Part shown: piece after piece, positions 15,590 to 25,600 of the stretch
How positions within the stretch are numbered: position 1 is the first letter of the stretch
Layout: each line of letters opens with the position of its first letter
DNA from: CAYWMD01 sp964458575
Lineage (GTDB): Bacteria; Verrucomicrobiota; Verrucomicrobiia; Limisphaerales; JADLHS01
DNA: 63,391 nt
Assembly: GCA_964458575.1 (NCBI GenBank)
Contig: CAYWMD010000037.1
Coordinates: forward strand, 1 to 63,391
Reading direction: 5' to 3'
Notes under the pieces: model-generated
The model's database searches: none
What the model saw: the letters and a program-made list of their open reading frames with translations, nothing else
Told to the model about the DNA's origin: nothing
Translations under genes and position numbers: made by a program

Positions 15590-18175
15590 ATGATGCGATT
15601 TTGTCGGCGTTCATTGTTCACGAGCCTTTGGTTCACCTGTGTTTCCATCGCGCTGCCGGCTTTCGCCGGCGAAAGGCTTTACAACGGCATCGTTCTCCCG
15701 GACGCGTGGCCGCCAAAAATTGAGCGGCTCACCCGCGAGCCGATGCCTGTGCCTTACCTCGCGAATCGGCCCGAGGTGGTGCCGATTGACGTGGGCCGCC
15801 AGTTGTTCGTGGATGATTTTCTGGTCGAACACACCACGTTGCATCGCAACTATCACATGGCGCGGTACCATCCGGCCAACCCGGTGCTCAAGCCGGACCG
15901 ACCATGGGAAACCACAACCAAGAAGGAAGGCCCGCCCCGCGCCATCGCCATGGTGTTCAGCGACGGCGTCTGGTACGACCCGGCGGACAAGCTGTTCAAG
16001 ATGTGGTACATGATCGGCGCGTGCAGTGCGACGTGCTACGCGTTCAGCAAGGATGGCATTTATTGGGAGAAACCGTCGCTCGACGTCGTGCCCGGAACGA
16101 ACATCGTGCTGGACGAGGAGCGCGATTCCACCACGGTGTGGATTGATCAAAACGAGCGCGACCCGGCGAAGCGTTACAAGATGCTCGCGTTCCTGCCGCC
16201 GAAGGGCGAACCCAACCGCCAGACGAATCCCTGGCGTTCGGCGCTGTATTTTTCCAAGGATGGAATTCATTGGGGCAAACCCGTGGCGACCCACCCGACG
16301 GACTGCGATCGGACGACGTTTTTTTACAATCCGTTCCGCAACCTTTGGGTTTTCAGCATCCGGAATTACATCAGTTGGCCGATCTATCGGTGCCGGTATT
16401 ACGCGGAAACCAAGACGCTTGGTGCAGACTACTTTGAGTTCATGGAGCGCGGCACGCCTTGGGCGAGTTCCGATCATCTCGATCCGCGTCATCCGAATTC
16501 GGAAATCAAGAATACCATCCCGCAACTCTACAATCTCGACGCGATCGCCTACGAAAGCATCACGCTGGGGCTGTTCAGCATCTGGCAGGGACAATACGAC
16601 AAGAGCAAAGGATTCAACACGGGCCGGCAGATCCTGGCCGGTTTCAGCCGCGATGGCTTTCACTGGTCGCGACCGGATCGCCGCGTGTTTGCCGGCAATG
16701 ACGAGACGGACGGCGCTTGGAACTGGGGCAATGTGCAGTCCGCCGGCGGCACGTGTCTCATCGTGGGCGATCATCTTTACTTTTACGTAAGCGGACGCGG
16801 CAAAGTCGCCGCCAAGGAACCGTGTTCCACCGGCCTGGCCATCCTGCGTCGTGACGGGTTTGCGTCCATGGAGACCGGCTCGGAGCCGGGCACGCTGACG
16901 ACGCGGCCCGTGACGTTCAAAGGCAGGCATCTGTTCGTGAACGCCGACATCAACGACGGTGAATTGCACGTCGAAGTCCTTGATCGCGACGGCAAAGTGC
17001 TTCCGGGCTTCAGCAAGGCGGACTGCATCCCCGCCACGAAGAACAGCACGATTCAAAGCGTGCGCTGGAAAGAGTCGGCTGACCTGGCCGCGGTTTCAGG
17101 CAAGGTTGTGCGGTTTAGATTTCATCTGCACCACGGCAGATTTTTTTCGTTTTGGGTGAGTCCGGACGAGTCGGGGGCAAGCCACGGTTACGTCGGCGCG
17201 GGCGGCCCAGGTTACACCAGCCCGGTGGATACCGTGGGTAAAGCGGCGCTGGTCGCTGCCGCGGACGCCGCCGTTCAAAACATTTGTCCCACGGCGCCGG
17301 TCATTGCCTGTCCCGAGTGGGCGAAGGAAACCGCGCCGATTTGGGTGCAGCCGTATCTCGGCAAATACGGCTTGCCGCCTCCGTATCCACACCAGAAAGC
17401 CGCGCTCGGCAATTGCACGGCGGGCATTGACATGTGGCAGGCGAATCACTTTGTCAGCTATCGCGCGGAGACCGCGAGTTTCCTATACGGCAGCTACACG
17501 CCACTCAAGGTCAACTACCGCAAAGGCACGTTTCCTATGCTGGAGCAGATTGTTGAAAGATACACCGCCGGCCTGACCAACGATCAACAGCGGGCATTGG
17601 CGCTGTTGAAACGGGCCGTGCCCGAGCTGATGGCGCATCCCTGCATTCCACCTTACAGCGCGGACTGCCCTCCCGACCGCGCGTTGAGCGAGGAGGATTT
17701 GCTGCGCAGCGGACTGGGCTGGTGCAACGAACAGGCGCGCGTCTTCGCCCGCTTGTGTCAGGTCGCGGGCATTCCGGCGCGGTTGATTTTCCTGTTCTAC
17801 TCCGACAACGACGGCCATGTGATTACGGAGTTTTACACCGACGGCAAGTGGCACATGGCGGACGCGAGTTGGGGTTGTGTGTTTCCAGCGGCAGATGGCC
17901 AGCTGATGAATGCCGCCGAATGTCATGCCAACGACGCCAACAAGGATTGGGTCCACAAAGCCTACGTCGCGCGCGGTCACGAATTGCTGTCCGAGTCTGA
18001 CGATTTCCTGGTTGGCCGACGCTACCTCGCGGTCACGAACGCAACCGAGAAAGCGCAAAAGATCAGCGAAAATGCGCACAGCCTCCGCGCGGAACTTCAA
18101 GCCGGGAAAAGCGCCGACAAACTCGCCCATAAACTCTGGGCATTCGGGGTGATGAACATGCCGTTACCCAGGTAA
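15590..18175 (+). CDS. Secreted GH32/43-like propeller fused to a transglutaminase-like domain
   Basis: An 861-residue exported protein (signal peptide to about residue 26, LPAFA-GE). Residues 45-440 form a five-bladed-propeller glycosidase-like region: RQLFVDDFLVEHTTLHRNYH, KPDRPWE, FKMWYMIGACSATCYAFSKD and YFSKDGIHWGKP are repeated 'sequence-then-SKDGI.W' blades. A beta-sandwich block follows (LHVEVLDRDGKVLPGFSKAD, about 460-530). The C-terminal third contains a transglutaminase-like (papain-fold) core with Cys712 (GWCNEQARVFARLC), His743 (DGHVITEFY) and Asp758 (MADASWG), a complete triad. The first half is related in style to the Tat-exported protein at 28185-29819. The fusion suggests coupled action on a glycan and a peptide or amine group. 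Actual substrates are unknown. It starts a two-gene unit with the CBM9-like gene 10 bases downstream. Confidence 0.8.
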   Translation: MMRFCRRSLFTSLWFTCVSIALPAFAGERLYNGIVLPDAWPPKIERLTREPMPVPYLANRPEVVPIDVGRQLFVDDFLVEHTTLHRNYHMARYHPANPVLKPDRPWETTTKKEGPPRAIAMVFSDGVWYDPADKLFKMWYMIGACSATCYAFSKDGIYWEKPSLDVVPGTNIVLDEERDSTTVWIDQNERDPAKRYKMLAFLPPKGEPNRQTNPWRSALYFSKDGIHWGKPVATHPTDCDRTTFFYNPFRNLWVFSIRNYISWPIYRCRYYAETKTLGADYFEFMERGTPWASSDHLDPRHPNSEIKNTIPQLYNLDAIAYESITLGLFSIWQGQYDKSKGFNTGRQILAGFSRDGFHWSRPDRRVFAGNDETDGAWNWGNVQSAGGTCLIVGDHLYFYVSGRGKVAAKEPCSTGLAILRRDGFASMETGSEPGTLTTRPVTFKGRHLFVNADINDGELHVEVLDRDGKVLPGFSKADCIPATKNSTIQSVRWKESADLAAVSGKVVRFRFHLHHGRFFSFWVSPDESGASHGYVGAGGPGYTSPVDTVGKAALVAAADAAVQNICPTAPVIACPEWAKETAPIWVQPYLGKYGLPPPYPHQKAALGNCTAGIDMWQANHFVSYRAETASFLYGSYTPLKVNYRKGTFPMLEQIVERYTAGLTNDQQRALALLKRAVPELMAHPCIPPYSADCPPDRALSEEDLLRSGLGWCNEQARVFARLCQVAGIPARLIFLFYSDNDGHVITEFYTDGKWHMADASWGCVFPAADGQLMNAAECHANDANKDWVHKAYVARGHELLSESDDFLVGRRYLAVTNATEKAQKISENAHSLRAELQAGKSADKLAHKLWAFGVMNMPLPR

Positions 18176-18185
18176 TTTGCAAACC

Positions 18186-18959
18186 ATGCAATCAATTTTC
18201 CGGGCGCGCGCCATCGGGTTTGGGTTTTGCCTGGTGTCGTTGGTGTTTACCTGCTCGCTCGCTGCGGGTGAGGGGGCAATGCATCCCGACATCCGGACCG
18301 ACTTCGAATGTCGTCGGGCCACAAGTCCAATTCACCTTGATGGCCGCGCCAATGAATCCGCCTGGACCAATGCCGTTGTCATCGAATCGTTCGTTGCTTA
18401 TTGGACCAATCGTCCGGCCGTGACCGAAACCAAAGCGCGGCTGCTTTGGGACGACCAGTACCTCTATTTTCACGCCGAAATGGAGGACGCCGACCTTTGC
18501 GCCACCGTACGCAAGGAAAATGGCCGGACGTGGGACGATGACGTGTTTGAACTGTTTTTCCGACCCGATGAAGCGGCCGCCAATTATTACGAATTTCAAG
18601 TGAACGCGCGGAACACGCATTTCAATGAATTGTTGCCGCCGCGCGGTCCGAATGCCCCGGGACGTTTCGCGACCGGTCTTCCATTCCAATGGCGAACCGC
18701 CGTCAAACGCCAGGGCACGATGAATCGTCGGCGGGACACCGACAAAGGCTGGTCCGTTGAAGGCCGGATTCCGTGGTCTGACTTCGCGCGCACCAGCACC
18801 CAGCCTAAATCCGGCGATACGTGGCGATTCGCGCTCTGCCGTTACGATCATTCGAAGAACTTCAACGAGCCTGACCTTTCCAGTTGCGCGCCATTGCGGC
18901 AACTTTCCTTCCACCGCCTCCAGGACTACTGCCGGCTGCGCTTCGTGTCCGGACAGTGA
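18186..18959 (+). CDS. Secreted CBM9-like carbohydrate-binding protein
   Basis: A 257-residue exported protein with a signal peptide (FGFCLVSLVFTCSLAAGEG). The mature part is a family-9-type carbohydrate-binding fold: IHLDGRANESAWTNA, then KARLLWDDQYLYFHAEMEDA, DDDVFELFFRPDEAAANYYE and GWSVEGRIPWSDF are the ordered core motifs. No catalytic domain is attached, so it likely binds sugar at the cell surface or periplasm. It begins 10 bases after the stop of the propeller/transglutaminase gene and is probably translated from the same message. ATG 18186 is preferred to TTG 18177. Confidence 0.78.
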   Translation: MQSIFRARAIGFGFCLVSLVFTCSLAAGEGAMHPDIRTDFECRRATSPIHLDGRANESAWTNAVVIESFVAYWTNRPAVTETKARLLWDDQYLYFHAEMEDADLCATVRKENGRTWDDDVFELFFRPDEAAANYYEFQVNARNTHFNELLPPRGPNAPGRFATGLPFQWRTAVKRQGTMNRRRDTDKGWSVEGRIPWSDFARTSTQPKSGDTWRFALCRYDHSKNFNEPDLSSCAPLRQLSFHRLQDYCRLRFVSGQ

Positions 18960-18978
18960 GATTGGAGAGGAACAAACC

Positions 18979-20769
18979 TCACTTCCGCTCGGGCAATTTC
19001 AGTTTCGCCTCCAGCTTGTCGAAGGTTTCCAGTTCCGACGCCCGTTTGACCCCGATGGATTCCGCGCGCGCCTTGAAATCGGCCAGCACCTGATACGGAT
19101 CATCCGGCATCGGCCAGACGGCGTTTTGCGCCGCGGCCTGCTTGCGCAAGTCCGCCCAGCGAACCATGAACGCATACATCACGGGCATCTGGGCGAACCG
19201 CACTCGCTTGAGCAACTCGGGGGAATTGGAGACAGCCCGCTCTGCGGCCTGCAAGTAAGACCATCCTTTGGCGAGCGTTTCAAATTTCATAAACGCCCGA
19301 TCCGGTTCTTCGTAACAACCGAGCGGTTGCCGGCGAGCCTGCATCTCGTCATGAATGAGGTTGATATACGCCCCGATGTGTTTGCCGCCCGGCCCATAGT
19401 AGCCATTCAGAAACTGGTCAATCAGTTCCCGGTCGTTCAGATGCGGATTCCAAAGCAGCTTCGCCAGAACCCACGACCGCAATTCGGCAAACTCCGCACC
19501 CGGCGTGCCCGTCGCGCCTTGTTCAAACACACCATCAACCTGGTTCTCCAGGAAGAAGCGGATGTTGGGTCCGAGCACGCGCAGGTTGGGATGGATGAAA
19601 AGGTAGTGTTTGAAGTTGGTCGTGTAATCCCAGATGTAAAGCCGCGGCGCGATTTTGCCCCACGCCCGCAGGTCGCGCGCAAAGTCGGCGTTCCGGTGAT
19701 GCGTGTTGAGCGGCAGGTTGTAGGAGGCGTTCATCGTGCACAACCAAACCGCCACGTTATCCCGTGGTCGCGTCAGTTTCGGCGCGGGCTGGGAGTAGGT
19801 GTAGGCAAACGTGCCAATGATCGCATTGGGAAACTCCTTCCCGACTTCGGCGGCGACCCCGTTCACAAACCGCAACAGGCTGCCTGCGGGACTGCCCTCC
19901 TCCGCATCTATCGCCCGGCACTTCTTACATGCGCACGCTCGGCCGCCGTCGTTTTGGGCGAGGGAAACGTGCGTTTGCTTTGGCGACTTCCGCAGACCTT
20001 CCAGGATGATGCGCGTCATCTCCCGCTGCAGTTCCTCGTTGGCGAGACAAAGTTGGCCGCCATCCGCGATGCGCTTGCCATCCACCTCGCTGAACCATTC
20101 CGGATGCGTCTCGAAATATCGTTTCGCGGGTATCTGGTAGAAGAAGCTGTGCGACGGTGCGGCGATCCCAGGCCGCCCGCCGGTCTCCGCATCGAGCGGA
20201 ATGAACATCCCGAAAACCTTGTTGCGGACGGCCCAGTCGCGGTTCAGCGCCGTTTCCCAGTTGGGTTCGCGGTAATCGAACGGCGGGGCGTAACGCACGT
20301 CGAGCTTGCGGAACGACAGATTACGCCGACGCGGAATCGTGCTGGCGTCCGGTGACCACCAATGGCAGCCAACATGATCTTCCAGAAACGTATAAACGGC
20401 ATACAACGTTCCGCGCGGCTCGCCGCCGCTCAGGATGAGATCCCGGCCAACCGTCCGAATGATCAGCTCTTCCGCGCCGAGTTTCTCGGTCGCCAGCTTC
20501 GCGTCCGCCAATTTGGCCGCCTGCGGACCCACCAGGATTCGGGGCGATCCATCCTTTGAATCATTGGTCAAGGGCAGTTCCACTCCGGTGACTTCCTTCA
20601 GGAAAAACTGGAGTTCCTTGGCCGCATGACGGACCGCTTCGGATGAACCGTCAGTCACCACAATCGTCGCCTGGCTTGCCCCGTCTTTGGCGATGTTGAT
20701 CGCCCACACGGACGGACTCGCTGTGCCGACAAGCAACCAGCACCACCAGAATATTTTTACATGCTTCAT
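18979..20769 (-). CDS. DUF4838 glycosidase-like protein
   Basis: A 596-residue exported protein (signal peptide FWWCWLLVGTASPSVWA). The N-terminal domain (IVVTDGSSEAVRHAAKELQF, ILVGPQAA, GTLYAVYTFLEDHVGCHWW) is the GH20/GH67-type N-terminal sheet domain. It is followed by the DUF4838 barrel region with WAVRNKVFGMFIP, ETHPEWFSEVDGKR, QLCLANEEL, VSLAQNDGGRACACKKCRAI and YIWDYTTNFKHYLFIHPNL. DUF4838 proteins are related to alpha-glucuronidases and are predicted glycosidases. Specific activity is unproved. It is convergent with the CBM9-like gene (19 bases between stops) and transcribed away from the sigma factor gene at 21038. Confidence 0.82.
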   Translation of the reverse strand: MKHVKIFWWCWLLVGTASPSVWAINIAKDGASQATIVVTDGSSEAVRHAAKELQFFLKEVTGVELPLTNDSKDGSPRILVGPQAAKLADAKLATEKLGAEELIIRTVGRDLILSGGEPRGTLYAVYTFLEDHVGCHWWSPDASTIPRRRNLSFRKLDVRYAPPFDYREPNWETALNRDWAVRNKVFGMFIPLDAETGGRPGIAAPSHSFFYQIPAKRYFETHPEWFSEVDGKRIADGGQLCLANEELQREMTRIILEGLRKSPKQTHVSLAQNDGGRACACKKCRAIDAEEGSPAGSLLRFVNGVAAEVGKEFPNAIIGTFAYTYSQPAPKLTRPRDNVAVWLCTMNASYNLPLNTHHRNADFARDLRAWGKIAPRLYIWDYTTNFKHYLFIHPNLRVLGPNIRFFLENQVDGVFEQGATGTPGAEFAELRSWVLAKLLWNPHLNDRELIDQFLNGYYGPGGKHIGAYINLIHDEMQARRQPLGCYEEPDRAFMKFETLAKGWSYLQAAERAVSNSPELLKRVRFAQMPVMYAFMVRWADLRKQAAAQNAVWPMPDDPYQVLADFKARAESIGVKRASELETFDKLEAKLKLPERK

Positions 20770-20926
20770 ACGAGACCCAGATTCTTCCGGAGCAAGACAG
20801 ACGAATACCTTGTGGTTCTATTCGAGGATGGTCGCGCTTATGATGCCGAAGATGCATCCCCATTTCTGTGGAGAAACGTTCGGCAAATCCAGCCGCGTGC
20901 TTTTTGGTTGGACTGAGAGCGATTTT

Positions 20927-20963
20927 CCCTCTCCCATCGGATGGGAGAGGGCCGGGGTGAGGG
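20927..20963. repeat. REP-like palindrome, single copy
   Basis: CCCTCTCCCAT (20927-20937) pairs with ATGGGAGAGGG (20941-20951) around CGG, then a tail CCGGGGTGAGGG. Its reverse complement is essentially identical to the copy at the right end of the window (63355-63391). It lies in the leader of the sigma factor-SLBB gene, upstream of its start at 21038. Confidence 0.75.
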
Positions 20964-21037
20964 CGAGCGTTTGTCATACATCCCCAAACGTTTTTGTTCG
21001 GTTTGCCCCTTCGGCGGGTCTTTACTGATGATTGAAA

Positions 21038-22588
21038 ATGACGGACAGCCAACAGTTGTTCGCTGAATACGCCCGGAACGGCTCGGACGCCGCCTTTCGG
21101 GAATTGGTCACCCGCTACGTTGACCTGGTCTATTCGACGGCGCTCCGGCTGGTCGAGGGCGACACGCATCGGGCGGAAGACGTGGCGCAAACCGTGTTTG
21201 TGGACCTGGCCCGCCGGGCGCGGACGCTTTCCCACGAGGTCATGCCCGGCGGCTGGTTTCATCGGCACACCTGTTTTGTGGCCGCCAACACCCTGCGCGG
21301 CGAACGTCGTCGCCAATCCCGCGAAAGGCAGGCCGTTGAAATGAATGCGCTGCAAACCAACTCCGGGGCGGACTTCTCACAGGTCGCGCCGTTGCTCGAC
21401 GAAGCCATCAATGAACTGGGTGAAGCGGATCGCACGGCCATCCTGCTCCGCTTTTTTGAGCAGCACGATTTCCGCACGGTCGGTCAGGCCTTGGGGAGCA
21501 ACGAGGACGCCGCGCGCATGAGAGTGACCCGGGCTTTGGAGAAGCTGGAAACCCTGCTCAAGCGCCGCGGCGTCACCGCCAGTTCCGGCGCCCTGGCCAT
21601 TGTGCTCGGCGCGAACGCCGTCCAAGCCGCGCCGGTCGGTTTGGCCATAACCGTTTCAGCCGCCGCCGCGCTGGCTGGGACAATTACAACCGCCACCATT
21701 GCAACTCATACGACTACGCACTGGCTCAACATAAAATCCATCACCGCGATCGTAGCCGCTGCTCTTACCGCCGGTACAAGCACATACCTTGCACAACAAC
21801 GCGAAGTCAATCGGTTACGAAGCGAAAAACAGAACCTATTTGTCCAACAGGAGAGCGTGATCAGCGAGCGGGATGATGCCACGAACAAATTGGCGGCACT
21901 ACGCGAGGAGAACCAACGTTTGAACCGCAACACGAGCGATTTGCTCAGGCTGCGCGCTGAAACCGCGAGGCTCCAGAAGGAACTGCGCGAATTGCAATCG
22001 CAAACTGCTTCGAGCAAGCGGACAAGCGAAAGTTCTCCTTTGGTTTCGCCAATCCAATCGCAGAATGCAGTTGTCTTCGTCGGAGGGGAAGTCCACGTGC
22101 CAGGTCCAAAGGTGTGGACACAGGGGATGAAGCTAACTGACGCTATCAGGATGTCAGAAATGCTGACCAGTGTTGCAGACAAGAAAGCCTCGGTCACGGA
22201 CTCAACTGGGACACGCAACGATTACGACTTGCACGACTTACTCAGAGGCAAAGCAGAGAATCCCTCGCTGAAACCTGGCGACAGGGTACATGTTCCTCGT
22301 TCGGAGAGTTCGCTGGATGTGGATCCCGCTTCTGAAATTCATGTGAGCGGAGCCGTCGTTCTGCCCAGTCACTGGCCTTGGACCAACGGGCTCAGTTTAA
22401 CAGCCGCCATCTCCATGGTTGGCGGTCTGACCGAGTATGCCGACGGCAGGGTCGAGGTCATTCATCGCGGCAAAGGAATAGGCAACATTTACAATCTTCG
22501 TGAGATACAGAGCGGGCGCGCGCAAAATCCAGTCTTGGAATCAGGTGACGACATTCAAGCCCAGCCAGTCCGCCCACCACCGAAATAG
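21038..22588 (+). CDS. ECF sigma factor fused to membrane, coiled-coil and two SLBB-like domains
   Basis: A 516-residue protein. Residues 1-175 are a normal ECF sigma factor: FRELVTRYVDLVYSTALRLV and RAEDVAQTVFVDLARRA (region 2), then AILLRFFEQHDFRTVGQALG and RMRVTRALEKLETLL (region 4). Next come hydrophobic stretches (ALAIVLGANAVQAAPVGLAI, about 185-215; SITAIVAAALTAGTSTYLA, about 230-248), a long coiled coil (RLRSEKQNLF to about residue 325), and two SLBB-like repeats (VVFVGGEVHVPGPKVW...GMKLTDAIRMSE and EIHVSGAVVLPSHWPWTNGL...SLTAAISMVGG, each closing with a PxLKPGD-type motif). SLBB modules bind glycans in polysaccharide export proteins (known). The layout implies a membrane-tethered sigma factor whose outer part senses a ligand. 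ATG 21038 is chosen over TTG 21032. Confidence 0.82.
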   Translation: MTDSQQLFAEYARNGSDAAFRELVTRYVDLVYSTALRLVEGDTHRAEDVAQTVFVDLARRARTLSHEVMPGGWFHRHTCFVAANTLRGERRRQSRERQAVEMNALQTNSGADFSQVAPLLDEAINELGEADRTAILLRFFEQHDFRTVGQALGSNEDAARMRVTRALEKLETLLKRRGVTASSGALAIVLGANAVQAAPVGLAITVSAAAALAGTITTATIATHTTTHWLNIKSITAIVAAALTAGTSTYLAQQREVNRLRSEKQNLFVQQESVISERDDATNKLAALREENQRLNRNTSDLLRLRAETARLQKELRELQSQTASSKRTSESSPLVSPIQSQNAVVFVGGEVHVPGPKVWTQGMKLTDAIRMSEMLTSVADKKASVTDSTGTRNDYDLHDLLRGKAENPSLKPGDRVHVPRSESSLDVDPASEIHVSGAVVLPSHWPWTNGLSLTAAISMVGGLTEYADGRVEVIHRGKGIGNIYNLREIQSGRAQNPVLESGDDIQAQPVRPPPK

Positions 22589-22613
22589 CCCATGTCCGAA
22601 TTGACCGTCGCCC

Positions 22614-25600
22614 TCACTTCAAAACCGTCGCGCCCATGATGCCGAAGATGCAATCGTTAGCGATGGCTTCCAGCGACACGCGGCGGAGTTCAACCTCGGG
22701 GTTCAAGTCCAGCGCGATCAAGTGCGCTTCGGTGTCGAGGGCGATGGGTTTCGTGAGGTCGTCGGCTTCAGATGAGCCGGCTGGCCCGGTGCGTCCACCA
22801 ATGTTCTCGAATCCGTTTGCGGCCGTGTCGTGATAACGACCACACCAGGTGCTCCAGCAATCGCCGATGCCGAAAGGGTTTATCAAGTCCACGGCCTCCG
22901 CCTTCCCGTTCGCATGATGCAACGTCACGCGCAGGTTGACGACGTGGCTTTGTACCGGGAACGTCATGCCGCTGATCATCAGGTAGAGTTTCCGCCCGCG
23001 CGCGTTGACGGGAAATTCCAGTTGCGTTGGGAAACCACCGGCTAACGTCACCACGCCGATGTTCGCGCCATCCTTCGAGGTCTTGAAAGGAATTCCATCG
23101 CTCGTCCAGGCGGCTCCATCGTCGCCAACTTTCTTTCGCCAGGCGGCGTCGCTGACCGGCTGGTTGCGGCTGCCGTGATATTGGAGCAGGTGATCTTTCC
23201 AGTAACCAAAACCCACCTGGCTCGCCGGCAATGCCGGTGGTTTTGCCTCACGCGTCACGCGCGGCAACACGTTTGTGACTGAGTCGTTGAAGGTGGTAGC
23301 CAGATCAACCAACGTCCACGTGGCCAAGTCTCCTTTGGCGACTTGTGGGGCCGACCATACTTTCGGCGGAGGAGTGTTGGTTTTTGGCTCGATGCGCAGC
23401 TTGATCGGAATCCAAGTCCGGCATGGCGGGTCGCCGGCCAGCACAAGCACGAGGCCGTGGCCCGGTTCGCCGGAAACGATTCCTTGCAGCGCGCCGTTTT
23501 CCAAGCGCGCCTGGGTGAGAATTCCCTGCGGGTCTTTCCAATCGCTGATACGCAGACCCGGCAGTCCGGCCTTCACGGTTTGCCCCGGTTTCACTGCGAA
23601 CTCCGCCGGCACGCGAATCGTTCGCGGTGCGAAGCGGATTTCAATTGTTCCGCGCTCGCCGTTCGGCGTCTCGACTTGCACCCAGCTCAACCCATCGAAG
23701 CCGGGCTCGGCTTTGACCGCAGTCTTTTTTCCATTCACGCGAACGGTTTCGACTCTTCGTGCTTGCAGCGGCAGTCGCAGGTGAACACTTGTCTTCACCG
23801 GCGAATTCCATGCAATCGAAACCTTTCCGTCTGTCCTCGCCCAGTGATATGAAAAATGCGGTGTCTTGATTTCGGCGTCGTTCCAGTCGCCCGGGAATTG
23901 CGGCGTGAGTGCGACGAAGCCATCGGGCCGTTTCGGCACGATGCCGAACAGCCCTTCTGTGACCGTCCGTCCCCACATGCTGATGGCGTCGGCGAATTCG
24001 TCGTTGGCGCGTTGCAGTCCGTTCGTGTAGGCGTGGCAGGCGAGGCCGCCCGGCGTCGGGCCATTGTAGATCCCGCACATCGTGGCGTGCAGAATTGCGT
24101 AAGCATCATCCGCGCGTCCGGCCAGGTAATCGGTCAGCGCCAGATTCAGTTCCTCGGCGTAAACGATTTCGTAGGTGCTGTGCGTGTAGGAACGTCCGTG
24201 GTTCGGATACCAATTGGAACTCCACACGAGCTTGCCGCCGTTGGGAGCAGTCTCGGCTCGCAAATGCGTGTCCACCCAGTGAAGCATCTGGTAAATCTGA
24301 AACGGATCCGCTGCGCCGAATTCCGCTGAGTGATAAATCGTCGGCAACTCCGGTTCCGTGTGCAGCAACTGGTTGCCGCGCGTGTCGAGATACTCCGCAA
24401 AAACGCCCGCGCGCGGCAGCCAGAGCTTTTCCTGCATGGCGGCACGGATGCGTTGGGCACGCTCCGCGAACGGCGCGGCGTCTTTGCCAAGGCGGCGCGC
24501 GAGGTCGGCGAGAAGGTGATTTGCGCGCAACATGTAGGCCGAGGCTTGCGTGCATTGACCCAGGGTGTACCAGTGCGAATCGCTGATCCAAGTATTGAGG
24601 GCATTCTCGTAAAGAAATTCCTGCTTGGGCTGTAGCCGCCGGTTCTCCCAGTCCACGATGCCGACGAGCACCGGAAAAATGTCGCGCATCAAATCGAGGT
24701 CATTCGTGTAATCGAAATATTGGCGGACGTGATCAAGAAAAACCTCGTTCATGTTGTAATAAACACTCGGCCCGTATTCGAGCAGCGAGCCAAGGCCGCC
24801 AGCGTCGGGCCCTTTTTCGATCAAACCCAGCCGCGTGTGGTTTTGGATGGATTTCCGCACGCGATCCGTCCAGCCGTAACAGGTTGGACCATACCAGCCG
24901 CGCCAGCCGAGATAGGCAAAGCGCCACGACCACGCGCCGTGAAGAATGGATGAATCGCCCCACGTTCCTTCAGTGGCAAACGCCATCATGCGTACTGCGG
25001 CGTCAAGATACGGATCCGGCGTGCGCGTCACAATGCGGGTGGCAATGCTTTGATTGCGGGCGCGAGCGGCCAGCCAGGCATTTTCGGGTGCGCGCAAGTC
25101 GCCTTTGATCTTCCCCCCCATCCCAATGACGATGAAAGCTTCGTTGGGTTGATTGCCCCCAATCGAAGTCTTTTGTACTGCGACGCGATCGCGCTTCTCC
25201 AGCGAATTATCTGTGGATTGCCACTCGGTATTCTGCACGAGAATGGCGGGCGAATTCGTGAACGCATCGGGTGTCCCGAAACCAATTTCACCCGCCGGAG
25301 CACTGCCACCGTGAATTACTGCCTCCCAAGGTTTAAGTTGGTGGGGCGCGGCGTAGATTTCCTTCGCGGCGCCGTCTGATTTGGCAAACGGGCGGCGCAG
25401 TTTGAATCCATGCTCGCCTAAACTGACCAAGTCGTTCGTGCATTGATATGGCGCAAACCGAAACTCCGGTGCGTCCATGGCCCAGTTGGTGAAAAACGCC
25501 GATGCGCCGCCGTAAACCCAAACTAGAGTTCCGGGTTCACGCAAGCCATCGACTTTGATTTTGACAATCAACCCCGCCGAATCGGCCAGCGGTAGAGCGT

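Noticed and set aside
18757..20355. Plus-strand 532-codon frame opposite the DUF4838 gene
   Set aside because: It is the antisense shadow of the GC-rich DUF4838 gene; the minus-strand protein has a signal peptide and conserved motifs, the plus-strand one has none.
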